Origin: Candidatus Aminicenantota bacterium
Lineage (GTDB): Bacteria; Acidobacteriota; Aminicenantia; Aminicenantales; Aminicenantaceae
NCBI GenBank assembly: GCA_011772475.1
Contig: WVZK01000042.1
Coordinates: 1 to 35,115, forward strand
DNA length: 35,115 nt
Reading direction: 5' to 3'
Of the stretch, positions 7,332 to 16,223 are shown piece after piece (the first letter of the stretch is position 1; each line of letters starts with the position of its first letter). A program made the translations under genes and the position numbers. A model generated the notes under the pieces. The model had not been told where the DNA came from. It made no database searches and worked only from the letters and a program-made list of their open reading frames with translations.

Positions 7332-9194
7332 TTATCTCCGAGGTTTCTCTTTGATTCCAAGATAGTAGGCTACGTTAGCGTCAGGATCGATCTTCGTTTT
7401 TATCCTGCCTGGAAGAGCGCTTAGAACTGGATTTAATCCTGGGCCGTGTCCTGAAAAGTCACTCCACCCATGGATACAGACGCCAATGGTCACAGCGCCT
7501 TTGTATCTTCCATTTCCGTAGTTGTCGTAATGGTCTCTGATTGCCACGAGGTCTCCAAGTTTAATGCTCTTAAGGTCATATTTTTCAACAATTTCTGGGC
7601 AGGTAGTCTGAATATCGTAATCAAGAGCTTCTATGAAGGGCCATCCCAGTCCTGAGCCCATTATATGCCCCGGAACCTCCATCACAACAGGTATCACAAG
7701 CTGATTGCCTTTCTCTTTAATACCCATTTTCTCCAGGAGTTCAGGAGAAAGCTTGTTCACTCTCACATCTTCGAAGCCCTCGATCTTTAGCCCCACGCCC
7801 TTGGCTTTAACTTGAATTTTGTCATCCAATGCAAGCTTCTCCAGAACATCTTTCGGGAACCAGGCAAGGTCGTCTGAGCCAGCATGTCTGCCGATGTACA
7901 TTCCTTTGGCTCCCTTTGCCTCGCCAGAGATGACTGTCGCCTCGTTACCTATACAGGCGAGAATAGCTATAGCGCATTCGCTGGCACGTGAGCTATCCCG
8001 ACCCTGGATTGTGACATCAGGCTCGACATGGTCTGCGTTCGCCCAACCATAAGATGGGTCTCCTAGGGAAACCGTATAGTTTATCGAGGCAGTTCCGAGG
8101 CTATGCTTTGGCTTGCCGTCATAGGTTGTCGAATACCCCCAGCTTCCAGCAGGATGCACCACGGCTTGAACTGCGGTCGTGATGAGCTTGTCCTTGTTGG
8201 TTTTCAAAGCGGTCGGATTTTTACGCGGTGAGGGTTTCTTCATCTTTAGCCCGAGATACTTTCCGATATTTGCTGTCGGATCGATCCGCGCTGTCAGCTT
8301 GTCAGTTCTTGTGGATAGTATCGGCGTAACGCCAATGCCAAGACCTGAAATATCGCTTGGTCCGGCGCAGACAACGCCCACGGTTGCACCTCCTTTGAAG
8401 TATCCCCTTCCATAATCAGTCTGAGTATCCTTCAGAAGGACGAGATCCCCGAAACGCAGCTCGTCCAAACCATATTTCTTGATATCAGGCGGATAACATG
8501 TCTGGATATGCCAATTGCCAGATAAGCTTCCGCCACCAGCACCCCGACCAACGATCTCGGCTGGTATCTCCTTGACCACAAGCACCTCAAGCTTGCCAGC
8601 CGCATTTTGTGTGACAATCTTCTCCAGCAACTCTGGTGTTAAGCCATGAATGAATACATCCTTGAATCCTTGAATCTCAAGTCCTACCCCTTTAGCCTTT
8701 ACCTGCAGCTTTTCGCCAATTTCAAGCCTTTCCAAGACGCTGTCTTCAAAATGAACCAGTGCGTAGCTTTCGAATTTTCCGACGATAACGCCCTTGTCTC
8801 CCTTAGCTTCACCTTCTAAGACTTTCACTTGGTTGCCGATTGAGGTCAAAGTAAGCCAGGATGCTCTGCCCCGGCTTTCTCCGGTCCCGACTGTTGCCAC
8901 ACCCACGGTTGCTCTGTCTCCAGAAGCCCAGCCAAAGACTTTATCACCGATCTTCAGGTTATAGTTGATACCACCGATGCCAATAGCCATCTTGGGTTTT
9001 CCATCCCAGGTTGTGGTGTATGACCTTGAAGGCTCGGCATGCACAATCTTACCTTGCACGGCCATCGTAAGCAGCTTGTCTTTATTCGTCGATATGGCTT
9101 GCTTTTTAGCCTGGGCGGCAGCATGAATTGTGTCTGCCGCAATAAAAACAATGCAAAGTAGGATACCGAAAAGAATCAAAATTTTTTTCTTCAT
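7332..9194 (-). CDS. Secreted tandem DUF4438-like protein
   Basis: The 620-residue protein has a clear signal peptide (about 1-27, ending IHAAAQA) and two copies of the same domain, about 36-318 and 333-616. Matching landmarks are: NKDKLLT at each start; SYTTTWDGKPK and GYSTTYDGKPK; VLEGEAKGDKG and VISGEAKGAKG; QVKAKGVGLEIQGF and QVKAKGVGLKIEGF; DYGRGYFKGGATVGV and NYGNGRYKGAVTIGV; and a closing IDPTANI or IDPDANV with YLGLK/YLGIK. I recognise the fold as DUF4438, known as a single-domain protein in thermophiles; its function is not established. The start has GAGGAG upstream. It ends 6 bp from the convergent hydrolase gene. The conserved polar and aromatic residues suggest a binding or enzymatic site duplicated in one chain. 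Confidence 0.8.
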   Translation of the reverse strand: MKKKILILFGILLCIVFIAADTIHAAAQAKKQAISTNKDKLLTMAVQGKIVHAEPSRSYTTTWDGKPKMAIGIGGINYNLKIGDKVFGWASGDRATVGVATVGTGESRGRASWLTLTSIGNQVKVLEGEAKGDKGVIVGKFESYALVHFEDSVLERLEIGEKLQVKAKGVGLEIQGFKDVFIHGLTPELLEKIVTQNAAGKLEVLVVKEIPAEIVGRGAGGGSLSGNWHIQTCYPPDIKKYGLDELRFGDLVLLKDTQTDYGRGYFKGGATVGVVCAGPSDISGLGIGVTPILSTRTDKLTARIDPTANIGKYLGLKMKKPSPRKNPTALKTNKDKLITTAVQAVVHPAGSWGYSTTYDGKPKHSLGTASINYTVSLGDPSYGWANADHVEPDVTIQGRDSSRASECAIAILACIGNEATVISGEAKGAKGMYIGRHAGSDDLAWFPKDVLEKLALDDKIQVKAKGVGLKIEGFEDVRVNKLSPELLEKMGIKEKGNQLVIPVVMEVPGHIMGSGLGWPFIEALDYDIQTTCPEIVEKYDLKSIKLGDLVAIRDHYDNYGNGRYKGAVTIGVCIHGWSDFSGHGPGLNPVLSALPGRIKTKIDPDANVAYYLGIKEKPRR

Positions 9195-9240
9195 TATTGC
9201 TCCTCTCAGTCAAAAATTGAATCCATGATAAGATTAGATA

Positions 9241-9269
9241 AGATTAATAACGTAAATGTGAAAAGTCAA
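9241..9269 (-). promoter_or_regulatory. Probable promoter of the DUF4438-like gene
   Basis: Minus strand TTGACT (complement of 9264-9269), 17-bp spacer, TAATCT (complement of 9241-9246). The predicted start is about 40 bp upstream of the ATG at 9194. Good -35 and spacing, moderate -10. Confidence 0.45.
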
Positions 9270-9345
9270 ATATTTTACCTCGTTTATTACAGCGTCAACG
9301 CTTAAAAAGATGACGTCAGGATGATTGAGTTTTGGATTCTTTCGG

Positions 9346-9397
9346 TTTCTTCAGAATTGTTTAGGTTGTATGTCAGCAAACCCAACCCTATAATATG
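9346..9397 (+). promoter_or_regulatory. Promoter with shared upstream box, in front of serine hydrolase
   Basis: TTGTAT (9366-9371), 17-bp spacer and a perfect TATAAT (9389-9394) precede the ATG at 9423. The 20 bp upstream of the -35 (TTTCTTCAGAATTGTTTAGG, from 9346) match a segment at 34443 with two differences, in the same position relative to that promoter. Confidence 0.6.
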
Positions 9398-9422
9398 CTT
9401 AAGGATTGAAAAGGAGTTTAAG

Positions 9423-11117
9423 ATGAAGCTATCCGTTTTTAAGAAGTTTTTATCTTGTTTGTTATTAATTACAGCACTCCTGTCCGTGGCTAGCTCTGAA
9501 CCAGCGGTCCAGAAAGCGCAGGATTCTCGAGCGGAAAGAGTGGATAAGCTGTTTGCTGAGCTAGATAACACCGAATCTCCAGGTATCGCAGTATTAGTGG
9601 TGCGCGACGGCGAAGTGCAGTTGCGTCGGTGCTACGGTATGGCCAACTTAGAGCACAAGGTGCCGATTACGCCGGATACAGTCTTTGATATCGCCTCGGT
9701 ATCAAAACAGTTTTGCGGCATGGCTATTTCCATGCTGATCGAGCAAGGGAAGATTGCGCTCCAGGATGACATCCACAAATATATCCCGGAGCTTCCTGAT
9801 TTCGGTCAGGCTATCACGGTTGATCACCTGGTGCATCACACCAGTGGCATTCGTGACTGGCCTGCTACTCTCGCTCTGGCCGGCTGGCGCATGGATGATG
9901 TGATCTCCTTTGACCAGATTTTGACCATGGCTTTCAACCAACAGGACCTCAACTTCAAGCCGGGCGAAGAATACTCTTATTCGAATACAGGATACAACCT
10001 GCTGGCTGAGCTAGTGAAGAGAGTAACTGGAAAGAACTTCCGTGAATGGACCGATGAGAATATCTTCCAGCCTTTGGGGATGAAGAATACGCATTTCCAA
10101 GATGACCACACAGAGTTGGTACCGAACAAAGCCTATGGATATGCTCGCGGCAAGGATGGAAAGTTCAGTGCTGTTCCCAACGGCCTTACAGCCCTCGGTT
10201 CCAGTTCGCTGTATACGAGCATCAACGACCTGGCGAGATGGGTTATGAATCTTGATAATCAGAAAGTTGGAGGTAAAGCTGTAATCGAGAGAATGGTAGC
10301 TCAGGGCGTTCTAAACAGCGGCAGAAAAATAGACTACGCATTTGGCCTGAGTGTTGGTAAGTATCACGGTTTGAAGAGGATAAGCCACGGAGGGTCGTGG
10401 GCTTCTTTCCGCACCTATCTTGTGCATTTCCCAGACGAGCGCTTTTCCGTAGTGGTACTTTTGAACTACAGTCCATCAAACTCAAACCGGGCTGCTTACG
10501 ACGTTGTGGATATCTATCTTGCAAATAAATTAAAACCGCGGCCCAAGACTCCCAAGAAAAAAGAGGAACCTAAACCTGTCAAAGTGCCCATCACAATTCT
10601 TGATGAATATGTGGGCACTTATAGGTTGGGAGAAGCCTGGTATGTGACTATCTCAAGGGGCGGTGACAGTCTGATGACGCAGGCAACCGCAGAGGATATA
10701 TATCCCATGATGGCGACGTCCGAGAAGCGATTCTGGGTAAAAGACTATAATGCGCCCATTGTTTTTGAACCCGATAAGGAAGGAAATGTATCCCATTTCC
10801 TTTACCGCGGAATGACCTGTCCCAAGCTGGAAGATGTACCTGCGCCCGGCCCGGAGCAATTAGCCGAACTGACCGGTGAGTACAAGAGCGAAGAGCTTAA
10901 AACCTTCTACTCGATCATCCTTGAGGACGGCAAACTGGTAGCCAAGCACAGGCGCCACGGAACCATAGATCTAACCTATGCCTATAAGGATGATTTCCGG
11001 GGAGGTGTATGGTTCATGCGCTCTGTCGAATTCTACCGCAACGATGCAGGAAAGGTAGCAGGGTTTAAAGTCACGCAGAGTAGAAGCCGTAACCAGCGGT
11101 TCATCAAGCAGCATTAA
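9423..11117 (+). CDS. Secreted beta-lactamase-fold serine hydrolase with C-terminal beta domain
   Basis: The 564-residue product starts with a signal peptide (FLSCLLLITALLSVASSE). The catalytic domain has the three canonical class C/D-peptidase motifs: SVSK (Ser92, Lys95), YSN (Tyr186) and HGG (322-324). After a Lys/Pro-rich hinge (about 370-385, PRPKTPKKKEEPKP) come two beta-rich segments starting LDEYVGTYRLGE and LAELTGEYKSEE. These resemble the lipocalin-like or DUF3471-type C-terminal domains often attached to this family. I use the ATG at 9423 because AAGGAG lies at correct distance and the signal peptide begins there; the frame stays open back to 9321. The enzyme is probably periplasmic. 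It reads in the same direction as the next hydrolase, 207 bp away. Confidence 0.9.
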   Translation: MKLSVFKKFLSCLLLITALLSVASSEPAVQKAQDSRAERVDKLFAELDNTESPGIAVLVVRDGEVQLRRCYGMANLEHKVPITPDTVFDIASVSKQFCGMAISMLIEQGKIALQDDIHKYIPELPDFGQAITVDHLVHHTSGIRDWPATLALAGWRMDDVISFDQILTMAFNQQDLNFKPGEEYSYSNTGYNLLAELVKRVTGKNFREWTDENIFQPLGMKNTHFQDDHTELVPNKAYGYARGKDGKFSAVPNGLTALGSSSLYTSINDLARWVMNLDNQKVGGKAVIERMVAQGVLNSGRKIDYAFGLSVGKYHGLKRISHGGSWASFRTYLVHFPDERFSVVVLLNYSPSNSNRAAYDVVDIYLANKLKPRPKTPKKKEEPKPVKVPITILDEYVGTYRLGEAWYVTISRGGDSLMTQATAEDIYPMMATSEKRFWVKDYNAPIVFEPDKEGNVSHFLYRGMTCPKLEDVPAPGPEQLAELTGEYKSEELKTFYSIILEDGKLVAKHRRHGTIDLTYAYKDDFRGGVWFMRSVEFYRNDAGKVAGFKVTQSRSRNQRFIKQH

Positions 11118-11324
11118 AAGGAAAAATCCCTCGAGGATAAAGTCATTTATAAGATTATCCCTCACCTTAAGATTTCTTTCAATTTTCTGCATTGACTCGC
11201 TATTTTGTCTATGATATTTCTGTTCTTCACTTATTCGCCAAATTTACATCCCGAAATTAATCGGTGAATAATCATTACTTCCTGAAAGGCTTTTAATAAG
11301 GTCAAAAAAAAAGGAGACAGCAAT

Positions 11325-12542
11325 ATGCCTCAAAGGTTTCTTAAGCACAAACGGTTCGGTTGGATTGCGTTATTCAGCCTCTGCCTGGTTTTGAATTCTA
11401 ATTCATGTAAGCAACCCGAACGCTCAACAGTTCTGATAGCTGTCGAGGTAACGGTTGGCAAAGAAATCAAACAAAACCCGTTTCAGGCAGCGATCAGTCG
11501 CTTCGAAGCCCAGCTAGCTCAGGATGTAGCAGAGGATGGTGTGGGAAGCATATCCGCAGGAGTTGTTGTCGGGAATGATGTTGTCTGGGCCAAGGGGTTT
11601 GGCTGGGCTGATATCGAGAAGCAAACACCTGCAGATGAAGAAACAATTTATAGAACAGGCTCAATTTCAAAGTCTTTCACAGCAGTGCTCATGGTGCAGA
11701 TGGTTGAGAAGGGATATTTCAAACTCGATGATCCTGTTGAAAAGTATTTTCCTGAAATAAATAATCTGGCTGATAGGCCGGAAGGTGCTAAGCCCATAAC
11801 ATTCAGGCATCTGGCTAGCCACACATCCGGTCTTAGCCGCGAGCCAAACCTTAAAGATGCGGCTTCGGGCCCCATCAGCCAATGGGAAGATAAGATCCTG
11901 GCTTCGATACCCAAGACATCCTACCTATCACCTCCGGAAGAGAGATATTCCTATTCGAACATAGGATTTGGGATTCTGGGGCTTGCTGTTTCGCGGGCCG
12001 TTGGAAAGCCGTTCATGGACCTTGTTCAGGAGCATATTTTCAGTCCGCTTGCAATGACGAGCAGTTTTTTCATCCTGACAGAGAACCATATCCCTCACCT
12101 TGCAATGGGGTATGTAAAAAGAGGGGATGGGACTTTGAATGCAGAGTTTCCCGCTAAGGAACATGCAGGCCGTGGTTACAAGGTTCCTAACGGCGGCATC
12201 TATTCAACTGTAGGAGACCTGGCAAAGTTTGTGGCGGCAATGACAGGTTCGTCATCAGCAAGAATATTCTCTGAAGAGACGCGTAATGAAATTCTCAGCA
12301 GACAGACTCCAGAGGGAGGCGGAGGCTATGGGCTAGGATTTACGATACGGACTGATGAGGAAGGATTCACTTCGGCTGGACACGGCGGTTCAGTCGCTGG
12401 CTATAATGCGAGTATGGTTTTCCATCCAGAGTCAAAAATAGGCGTTGTTGTCTTTAGAAACTATAATCGCGGGAAGACGAACCTTGGCCGTTCAACGAGG
12501 GATTTACTCAAAGAGCTTGCCAGCGCAGAAGCTTCTAAATAG
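11325..12542 (+). CDS. Exported beta-lactamase-fold serine hydrolase, possible lipoprotein
   Basis: The 405-residue protein has an N-terminal hydrophobic segment ending LNSNSCKQ. Cys28 could be lipidated, although the box is not canonical. The catalytic motifs are all standard: SISK (Ser113, Lys116), YSN (Tyr210) and HGG (353-355). The sequence RHLASHTSGLSREP is the usual family stretch between motifs one and two. There is no C-terminal accessory domain, so this is the shortest of the four hydrolases. AAGGAGACAGC precedes the ATG. A weak promoter candidate, TTGACT (11192-11197) with TATTTC 17 bp downstream, lies in the upstream gap; a small GAGGATAA/TTATCC hairpin without a T-run sits at 11133-11160. 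Confidence 0.88.
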   Translation: MPQRFLKHKRFGWIALFSLCLVLNSNSCKQPERSTVLIAVEVTVGKEIKQNPFQAAISRFEAQLAQDVAEDGVGSISAGVVVGNDVVWAKGFGWADIEKQTPADEETIYRTGSISKSFTAVLMVQMVEKGYFKLDDPVEKYFPEINNLADRPEGAKPITFRHLASHTSGLSREPNLKDAASGPISQWEDKILASIPKTSYLSPPEERYSYSNIGFGILGLAVSRAVGKPFMDLVQEHIFSPLAMTSSFFILTENHIPHLAMGYVKRGDGTLNAEFPAKEHAGRGYKVPNGGIYSTVGDLAKFVAAMTGSSSARIFSEETRNEILSRQTPEGGGGYGLGFTIRTDEEGFTSAGHGGSVAGYNASMVFHPESKIGVVVFRNYNRGKTNLGRSTRDLLKELASAEASK

Positions 12543-12568
12543 AGACAAAATGCCCAGCGTCTGTTAGC

Positions 12569-12596
12569 TTGACAGACACTCAGGTCAGTTTAAAAT
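12569..12596 (+). promoter_or_regulatory. Sigma-70-type promoter for the membrane protein at 12633
   Basis: Perfect TTGACA (12569-12574), 16-bp spacer, TAAAAT (12591-12596), with the ATG 37 bp after the -10. It begins 27 bp after the stop of the preceding hydrolase, so the membrane protein can be transcribed on its own. Confidence 0.6.
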
Positions 12597-12632
12597 AAGA
12601 GCAATTATGATTATCTGATCGAGGAGGGGATT

Positions 12633-13292
12633 ATGGATGATTCTCTGCGGTTTGCGAAACGATGGGTCATAACCGGACTTGTCTGCGGTTTCCTGGCGGG
12701 TATTTCTTATACCCTTTCGATTGCCGTTAACCTGCCACTGCGAGTTGCCTATCCTATATTCTGGGCCTTTGGTCCGCTTTTTTGTGCCAGTGCTCCAGGT
12801 TTCTACTACTTTGTAAAGCATTACCGGAAAACCATTCGACTCCAGATCGGGATATTGTTTTTGATTATCGCCGGGGCTTCTGTGACAATGATGGGCACGG
12901 TGCAGGGCGTAGCTCGGGTAGTGTTTCGGGCTATTCCCCTCGAAGGAGCCAGCGAAGTCACAAAGGAAGCTTGGAAGATGGCTTATAAAGCAGCCAATGC
13001 TGTTCAGATGGGAGCAGATATTACCTGGGATATATTCATTTTTGCCAGTGTCTTTCTTTTGGGAATGGCCATGTTCAAGCATCCGAAGCTGGGATGGATA
13101 TTTGGAGCGCCAGGCTGCATCATAGCCTTTTTAGGCCTGGCTTTTAATGTTTACACTTTTCCCCATAATCCGGGAACTCAAGGCCTTGTTGATATGGGAC
13201 CGTTTGTAGCCCTCTGGTTTACCGCCGTTAGTATAAAAGTCATATTCTCTCTTAACTGGATGGACACAAAAGTAGATATTAGCCCGAATTGA
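12633..13292 (+). CDS. Polytopic membrane protein of unknown function
   Basis: I do not recognise the family. The 219-residue product has about six hydrophobic segments: near 9-31, 36-60, 69-92, 128-148, 152-175 and 187-209. Positively charged residues follow the second segment (KHYRKTIR). An extramembrane loop after segment three (about 98-125) carries FRAIPLEGASEVTKEAWKMA. There is no signal peptide beyond the first segment. GAGGAGGGG lies upstream of the ATG, and a near-consensus promoter stands in front. Its neighbours are exported serine hydrolases on both sides, but nothing in the sequence ties it to them. Confidence 0.78.
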   Translation: MDDSLRFAKRWVITGLVCGFLAGISYTLSIAVNLPLRVAYPIFWAFGPLFCASAPGFYYFVKHYRKTIRLQIGILFLIIAGASVTMMGTVQGVARVVFRAIPLEGASEVTKEAWKMAYKAANAVQMGADITWDIFIFASVFLLGMAMFKHPKLGWIFGAPGCIIAFLGLAFNVYTFPHNPGTQGLVDMGPFVALWFTAVSIKVIFSLNWMDTKVDISPN

Positions 13293-13448
13293 ACGAATAG
13301 TACATGAACAGAGTATAGTAACAGAGTACAGGATAAGTGCCCGCTTTACTCCCGGATGTCAGTTATTAGGGCTACTAATATTTTTCGTAGTCTTTTTTCC
13401 CAGACAATAAGAAACTCGGTTCTATTTAAAAATATTAAGTGATGGAAA

Positions 13449-15161
13449 TTATTTAGTCTTATCACGCAGTGATTCATCAGTGCGGCCGCCAAGATATATT
13501 CCTACTACTTTTGTCGCATTTCCGTCTTTGTCCAGGACGAAGCGGAGTCGAAACATGCCATATCCTTTTAGAGAGAATGTGTCCTGAGAAAGCGGCAGCA
13601 ACTCGTATTCCTTTCTCCCCTCCCTTTTATAGTACAATCTGCCTTGGCGGAAATACACGTGGCGGGGACCATAGTCGCCAGCATATTTTTTAAGTGTATC
13701 TTCTGGAACCAAGACAGGCTTTTCCTCTGCCTGGATAGCTTCCTTGACCCAGGGTTTAGACATCTTCGCTAATGAATGCTTGGGATCTACCTCCAATGTC
13801 CTTTGGATATATTCAAGAGATTCCCTATATCTTCCTGCCTCAAGATAAAGCCTGCCGATGCCTGCCAAAGCTATATCTGATTTCGGATCTGAATCAATAA
13901 TCTTTTTATAAATCGCCTCTGCCTCATCTATTTTTTCTTTACTGGATAAATAACGAGCAATCCGGTTGAGGTCCTCTATCTTAAAAGCATCCGGAAATTG
14001 ATTCTTCATCTCTTCCATTTTCTCCAGGCCGGCTCTTTCACCTTCTTCAAGAAAAGTTTTTTCTACTGTCATATAAGCAGTCCATTCCGGGTCACCGAGC
14101 CGTTTGTAGGTGAGCCAGTTGAATGAGTGTTGCGGATCGTCCAGAACAAGAGAGATGAGTGATTCAGCAACCATGAACAGGTTCTCGGAATTGGCGAAAA
14201 ACGCAAGACCTATCTTTTTTTCAGGGTAAGAAACTGTATATGCTCTGAGGTCACCGTTATCTCCCCAATGCCAGAATCCGTTTTCAGCATTTCCTGGCTG
14301 GATTCCCCAACCGAAGCCCCATGAAATATATTCATCCAGTTCGTCTCGAGGTTCTCTTCTTTTTGTTGCTTTGACGTGGGGAGTTAACATCAGGTCAACG
14401 GTTTTAGGCTCAAGTACTTTATCGTTCATTATTGAGCAGAGGAAGGTGGCGTAATCCACTGCCGTAGTCAACAAGCTCGCTCCGCCATTCGGGTCTGTTC
14501 GTCTTCTTTTCTGATTGGCAAAGCCATGGCGGTCATGTCCGGCGGCGCCGTTCTCATCATACAGGTCATTCCAGACATAGCTGGTCCTGGACATCCCCAA
14601 CGGTTCAAATATCTCTTTTTTCGAAAACTCCTCAAGAGACATCCCCGAGATTTTTTCTATTGTGCGGCCGAGATAAAGAAATCCCTCGCCTGAGTAGCCA
14701 TAAAGCTTTCCTGGTTCGCGGACAAGCTTGTCTCCCCAATTGGGAAGGCCGGTCGTGTGGGTCAGGACGTGCCTCGCGGTTATCTTTTTATAACGCTCAT
14801 CGCCCGCAAGTCTTTGATACGGGAGATATTCAGCAAGAGGCTTGTCGAGCTCCAGTTCTTGCCGCTCCACAAGCTTCAAAGCAGCCACGGCTGTTATAGT
14901 TTTGGTGAGTGATGCAGCTTCGAAGATCGTATTTTTATCCACGGGTTCATTTGTTTCCCGACTGCGTACTCCAAAGGCGCCCGACCAGATGATTTCGCCG
15001 TTTTGGATGACCGCCATGGAGAGACCGGGAATGTCGGCCTTCTCCATCAATCTCGGAATTTCCTTTTCAAGTGTTGTTCCGAGATTCTGCGGTTTGCAGT
15101 GGGGTAGGAAGAGGAAGGTAAAAAGTGTAAGAAGAAAGACACAAAGTTTATGACGTTTCAT
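13449..15161 (-). CDS. Exported beta-lactamase-fold serine hydrolase with TPR and C-terminal beta domain
   Basis: The 570-residue product has a hydrophobic leader ending FLFLPHCKPQ; Cys22 may be lipidated. The catalytic part has SLTK (Ser84, Lys87). The second motif is YSG-EGF (Tyr156) in place of YSN, and WGDN (from Trp299) stands where HGG is expected. This matches the deviations in the gene at 5796, and both share EAASLTK. TPR-like helices follow at about 385-480 (LGDPEWTAYM; EAEAIYKKIIDSDPKSD; GRYRESLEYIQRTLEVDP), then a short beta domain (LKKYAGDYGPRHVYFRQGRLYY). I use the ATG at 15159-15161 with GGAGGTGGAT directly upstream; the frame stays open to 15206. It is divergent from the gluzincin at 15351. 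The 156-bp gap at its 3' end (13293-13448) holds no clear element. Confidence 0.88.
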   Translation of the reverse strand: MKRHKLCVFLLTLFTFLFLPHCKPQNLGTTLEKEIPRLMEKADIPGLSMAVIQNGEIIWSGAFGVRSRETNEPVDKNTIFEAASLTKTITAVAALKLVERQELELDKPLAEYLPYQRLAGDERYKKITARHVLTHTTGLPNWGDKLVREPGKLYGYSGEGFLYLGRTIEKISGMSLEEFSKKEIFEPLGMSRTSYVWNDLYDENGAAGHDRHGFANQKRRRTDPNGGASLLTTAVDYATFLCSIMNDKVLEPKTVDLMLTPHVKATKRREPRDELDEYISWGFGWGIQPGNAENGFWHWGDNGDLRAYTVSYPEKKIGLAFFANSENLFMVAESLISLVLDDPQHSFNWLTYKRLGDPEWTAYMTVEKTFLEEGERAGLEKMEEMKNQFPDAFKIEDLNRIARYLSSKEKIDEAEAIYKKIIDSDPKSDIALAGIGRLYLEAGRYRESLEYIQRTLEVDPKHSLAKMSKPWVKEAIQAEEKPVLVPEDTLKKYAGDYGPRHVYFRQGRLYYKREGRKEYELLPLSQDTFSLKGYGMFRLRFVLDKDGNATKVVGIYLGGRTDESLRDKTK

Positions 15162-15259
15162 ATCCACCTCCAGAGAAGTAATCATAATACGGGAGTACCT
15201 TTTCAATTAGAAATACGTTATCAAGGTAAAAAAAGTTGCTTTGACATGAAAATGGTCAC

Positions 15260-15288
15260 ATGAAAATGGGGCCAGGCCCCATTTTCAT
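15260..15288. repeat. Perfect 14-bp-arm palindrome with GGGGCC core
   Basis: ATGAAAATGGGGCC and its exact reverse complement are separated by a single A. The left arm's ATGAAAATGG is also repeated directly at 15246. A shorter version with the same GGGGCCAGGCCCC core is at 32806-32824. It lies between two divergent genes, so it is not placed as a terminator; a REP-like or regulatory element is more likely. Confidence 0.75.
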
Positions 15289-15350
15289 CATTTTCTATAT
15301 TTTGTTGGAAAAAACTGAAACACTTGTGACATAATGTGCGGGCATATATT

Positions 15351-16205
15351 ATGAAAAAAACAAGAAAAAAAATAATTATCTTCACCGTTCTTGGGGTATT
15401 CATCTTAGCCCTTTTTGCGTTTTTTCTAACGAGTCCGGTCGGAAGGGCGCTCCTAAAGTCCAAGAGCCATTTTATTGCGCACGTAGCTGACTCAAGAGTT
15501 CTCTACGAACAGGGAGCTGAAGAATTTGCTGAAAAAATCGCTGACTTTCTTCCGACAGCCATAAAGCGGGTTGAAGAGGGACATTTTCTTCCGTTTAAAA
15601 AGCCCTTCAAAGTCTATGTATTCAGCACCCAGAAAAGCCACAATGAATCCCTCGCCAACACGACATCTTATCCCATCCGTGGAGCTGCCACCCCAAGGAA
15701 CGTTTTCATAGCGCCTAGCGCGTTTTCATTCAAAGGTCTGGACACCCACAAAGAATCATTGATGCATGAGTTATCACATCTCCACCTTAACCAAAGGCTT
15801 GGATTCCTTAAAAGAAGAAAAATCCCGTCTTGGTTTACTGAGGGATTGGCAAATATCATCGCCGGGAGCGGAGGTGAGGGGATTTCTGACGAAATGGCCA
15901 TCCAATACATAAAGGAAGGAAGACATCTTGTTATTCCGGAAAGTGGAGGATTTTTAAAAAATCTAACAAAGACAATACAGGAGGCAGGCTTAACAGGACC
16001 CATGTACCATAAACAGAATAAGATGTTTGTGGATTATATTAATGGTACAGATCCCGAGGCTTTCAAAAAATTGGTTTTGGCCGTCCAGAAAGCAGAAGCT
16101 TTTTCCCCCTCCTTCCTCGAATACTTCGAGACCAGTCCGGAGGAGATGTGGTCCCTGTTTAAAAGCGAACTTTTGTCGACGGCAAACGAAGGAAATTCCC
16201 GATAA
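15351..16205 (+). CDS. Membrane-anchored gluzincin-type metallopeptidase (HExxH)
   Basis: The 284-residue product has one N-terminal transmembrane anchor (about 8-27, rich in I, F and L after a Lys-rich start), so the rest should face the periplasm. The zinc motif HELSH (His139, Glu140, His143) is followed 20 residues later by WFTEGLAN, in which Glu164 is the likely third ligand. This HExxH...EGxA arrangement is typical of M1/peptidase MA-like gluzincins. It is much shorter than M1 aminopeptidases and fits the small MA-like secreted peptidases. An in-frame GTG at 15336 exists. I prefer the ATG at 15351, which begins the anchor, although no good ribosome-binding site precedes it. Confidence 0.8.
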   Translation: MKKTRKKIIIFTVLGVFILALFAFFLTSPVGRALLKSKSHFIAHVADSRVLYEQGAEEFAEKIADFLPTAIKRVEEGHFLPFKKPFKVYVFSTQKSHNESLANTTSYPIRGAATPRNVFIAPSAFSFKGLDTHKESLMHELSHLHLNQRLGFLKRRKIPSWFTEGLANIIAGSGGEGISDEMAIQYIKEGRHLVIPESGGFLKNLTKTIQEAGLTGPMYHKQNKMFVDYINGTDPEAFKKLVLAVQKAEAFSPSFLEYFETSPEEMWSLFKSELLSTANEGNSR

Positions 16206-16223
16206 CAAGGAATTTCTTATGAA

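Noticed and set aside
9321-9422. Upstream extension of the 9423 hydrolase frame
   Set aside because: The ATG at 9423 has a proper ribosome-binding site and starts a signal peptide, and the promoter -10 box lies inside the extension.
13293-13448. CTAC...GTAG stem followed by TCTTTTTT as a terminator
   Set aside because: The stem is only four or five weak base pairs, too little to call a terminator.
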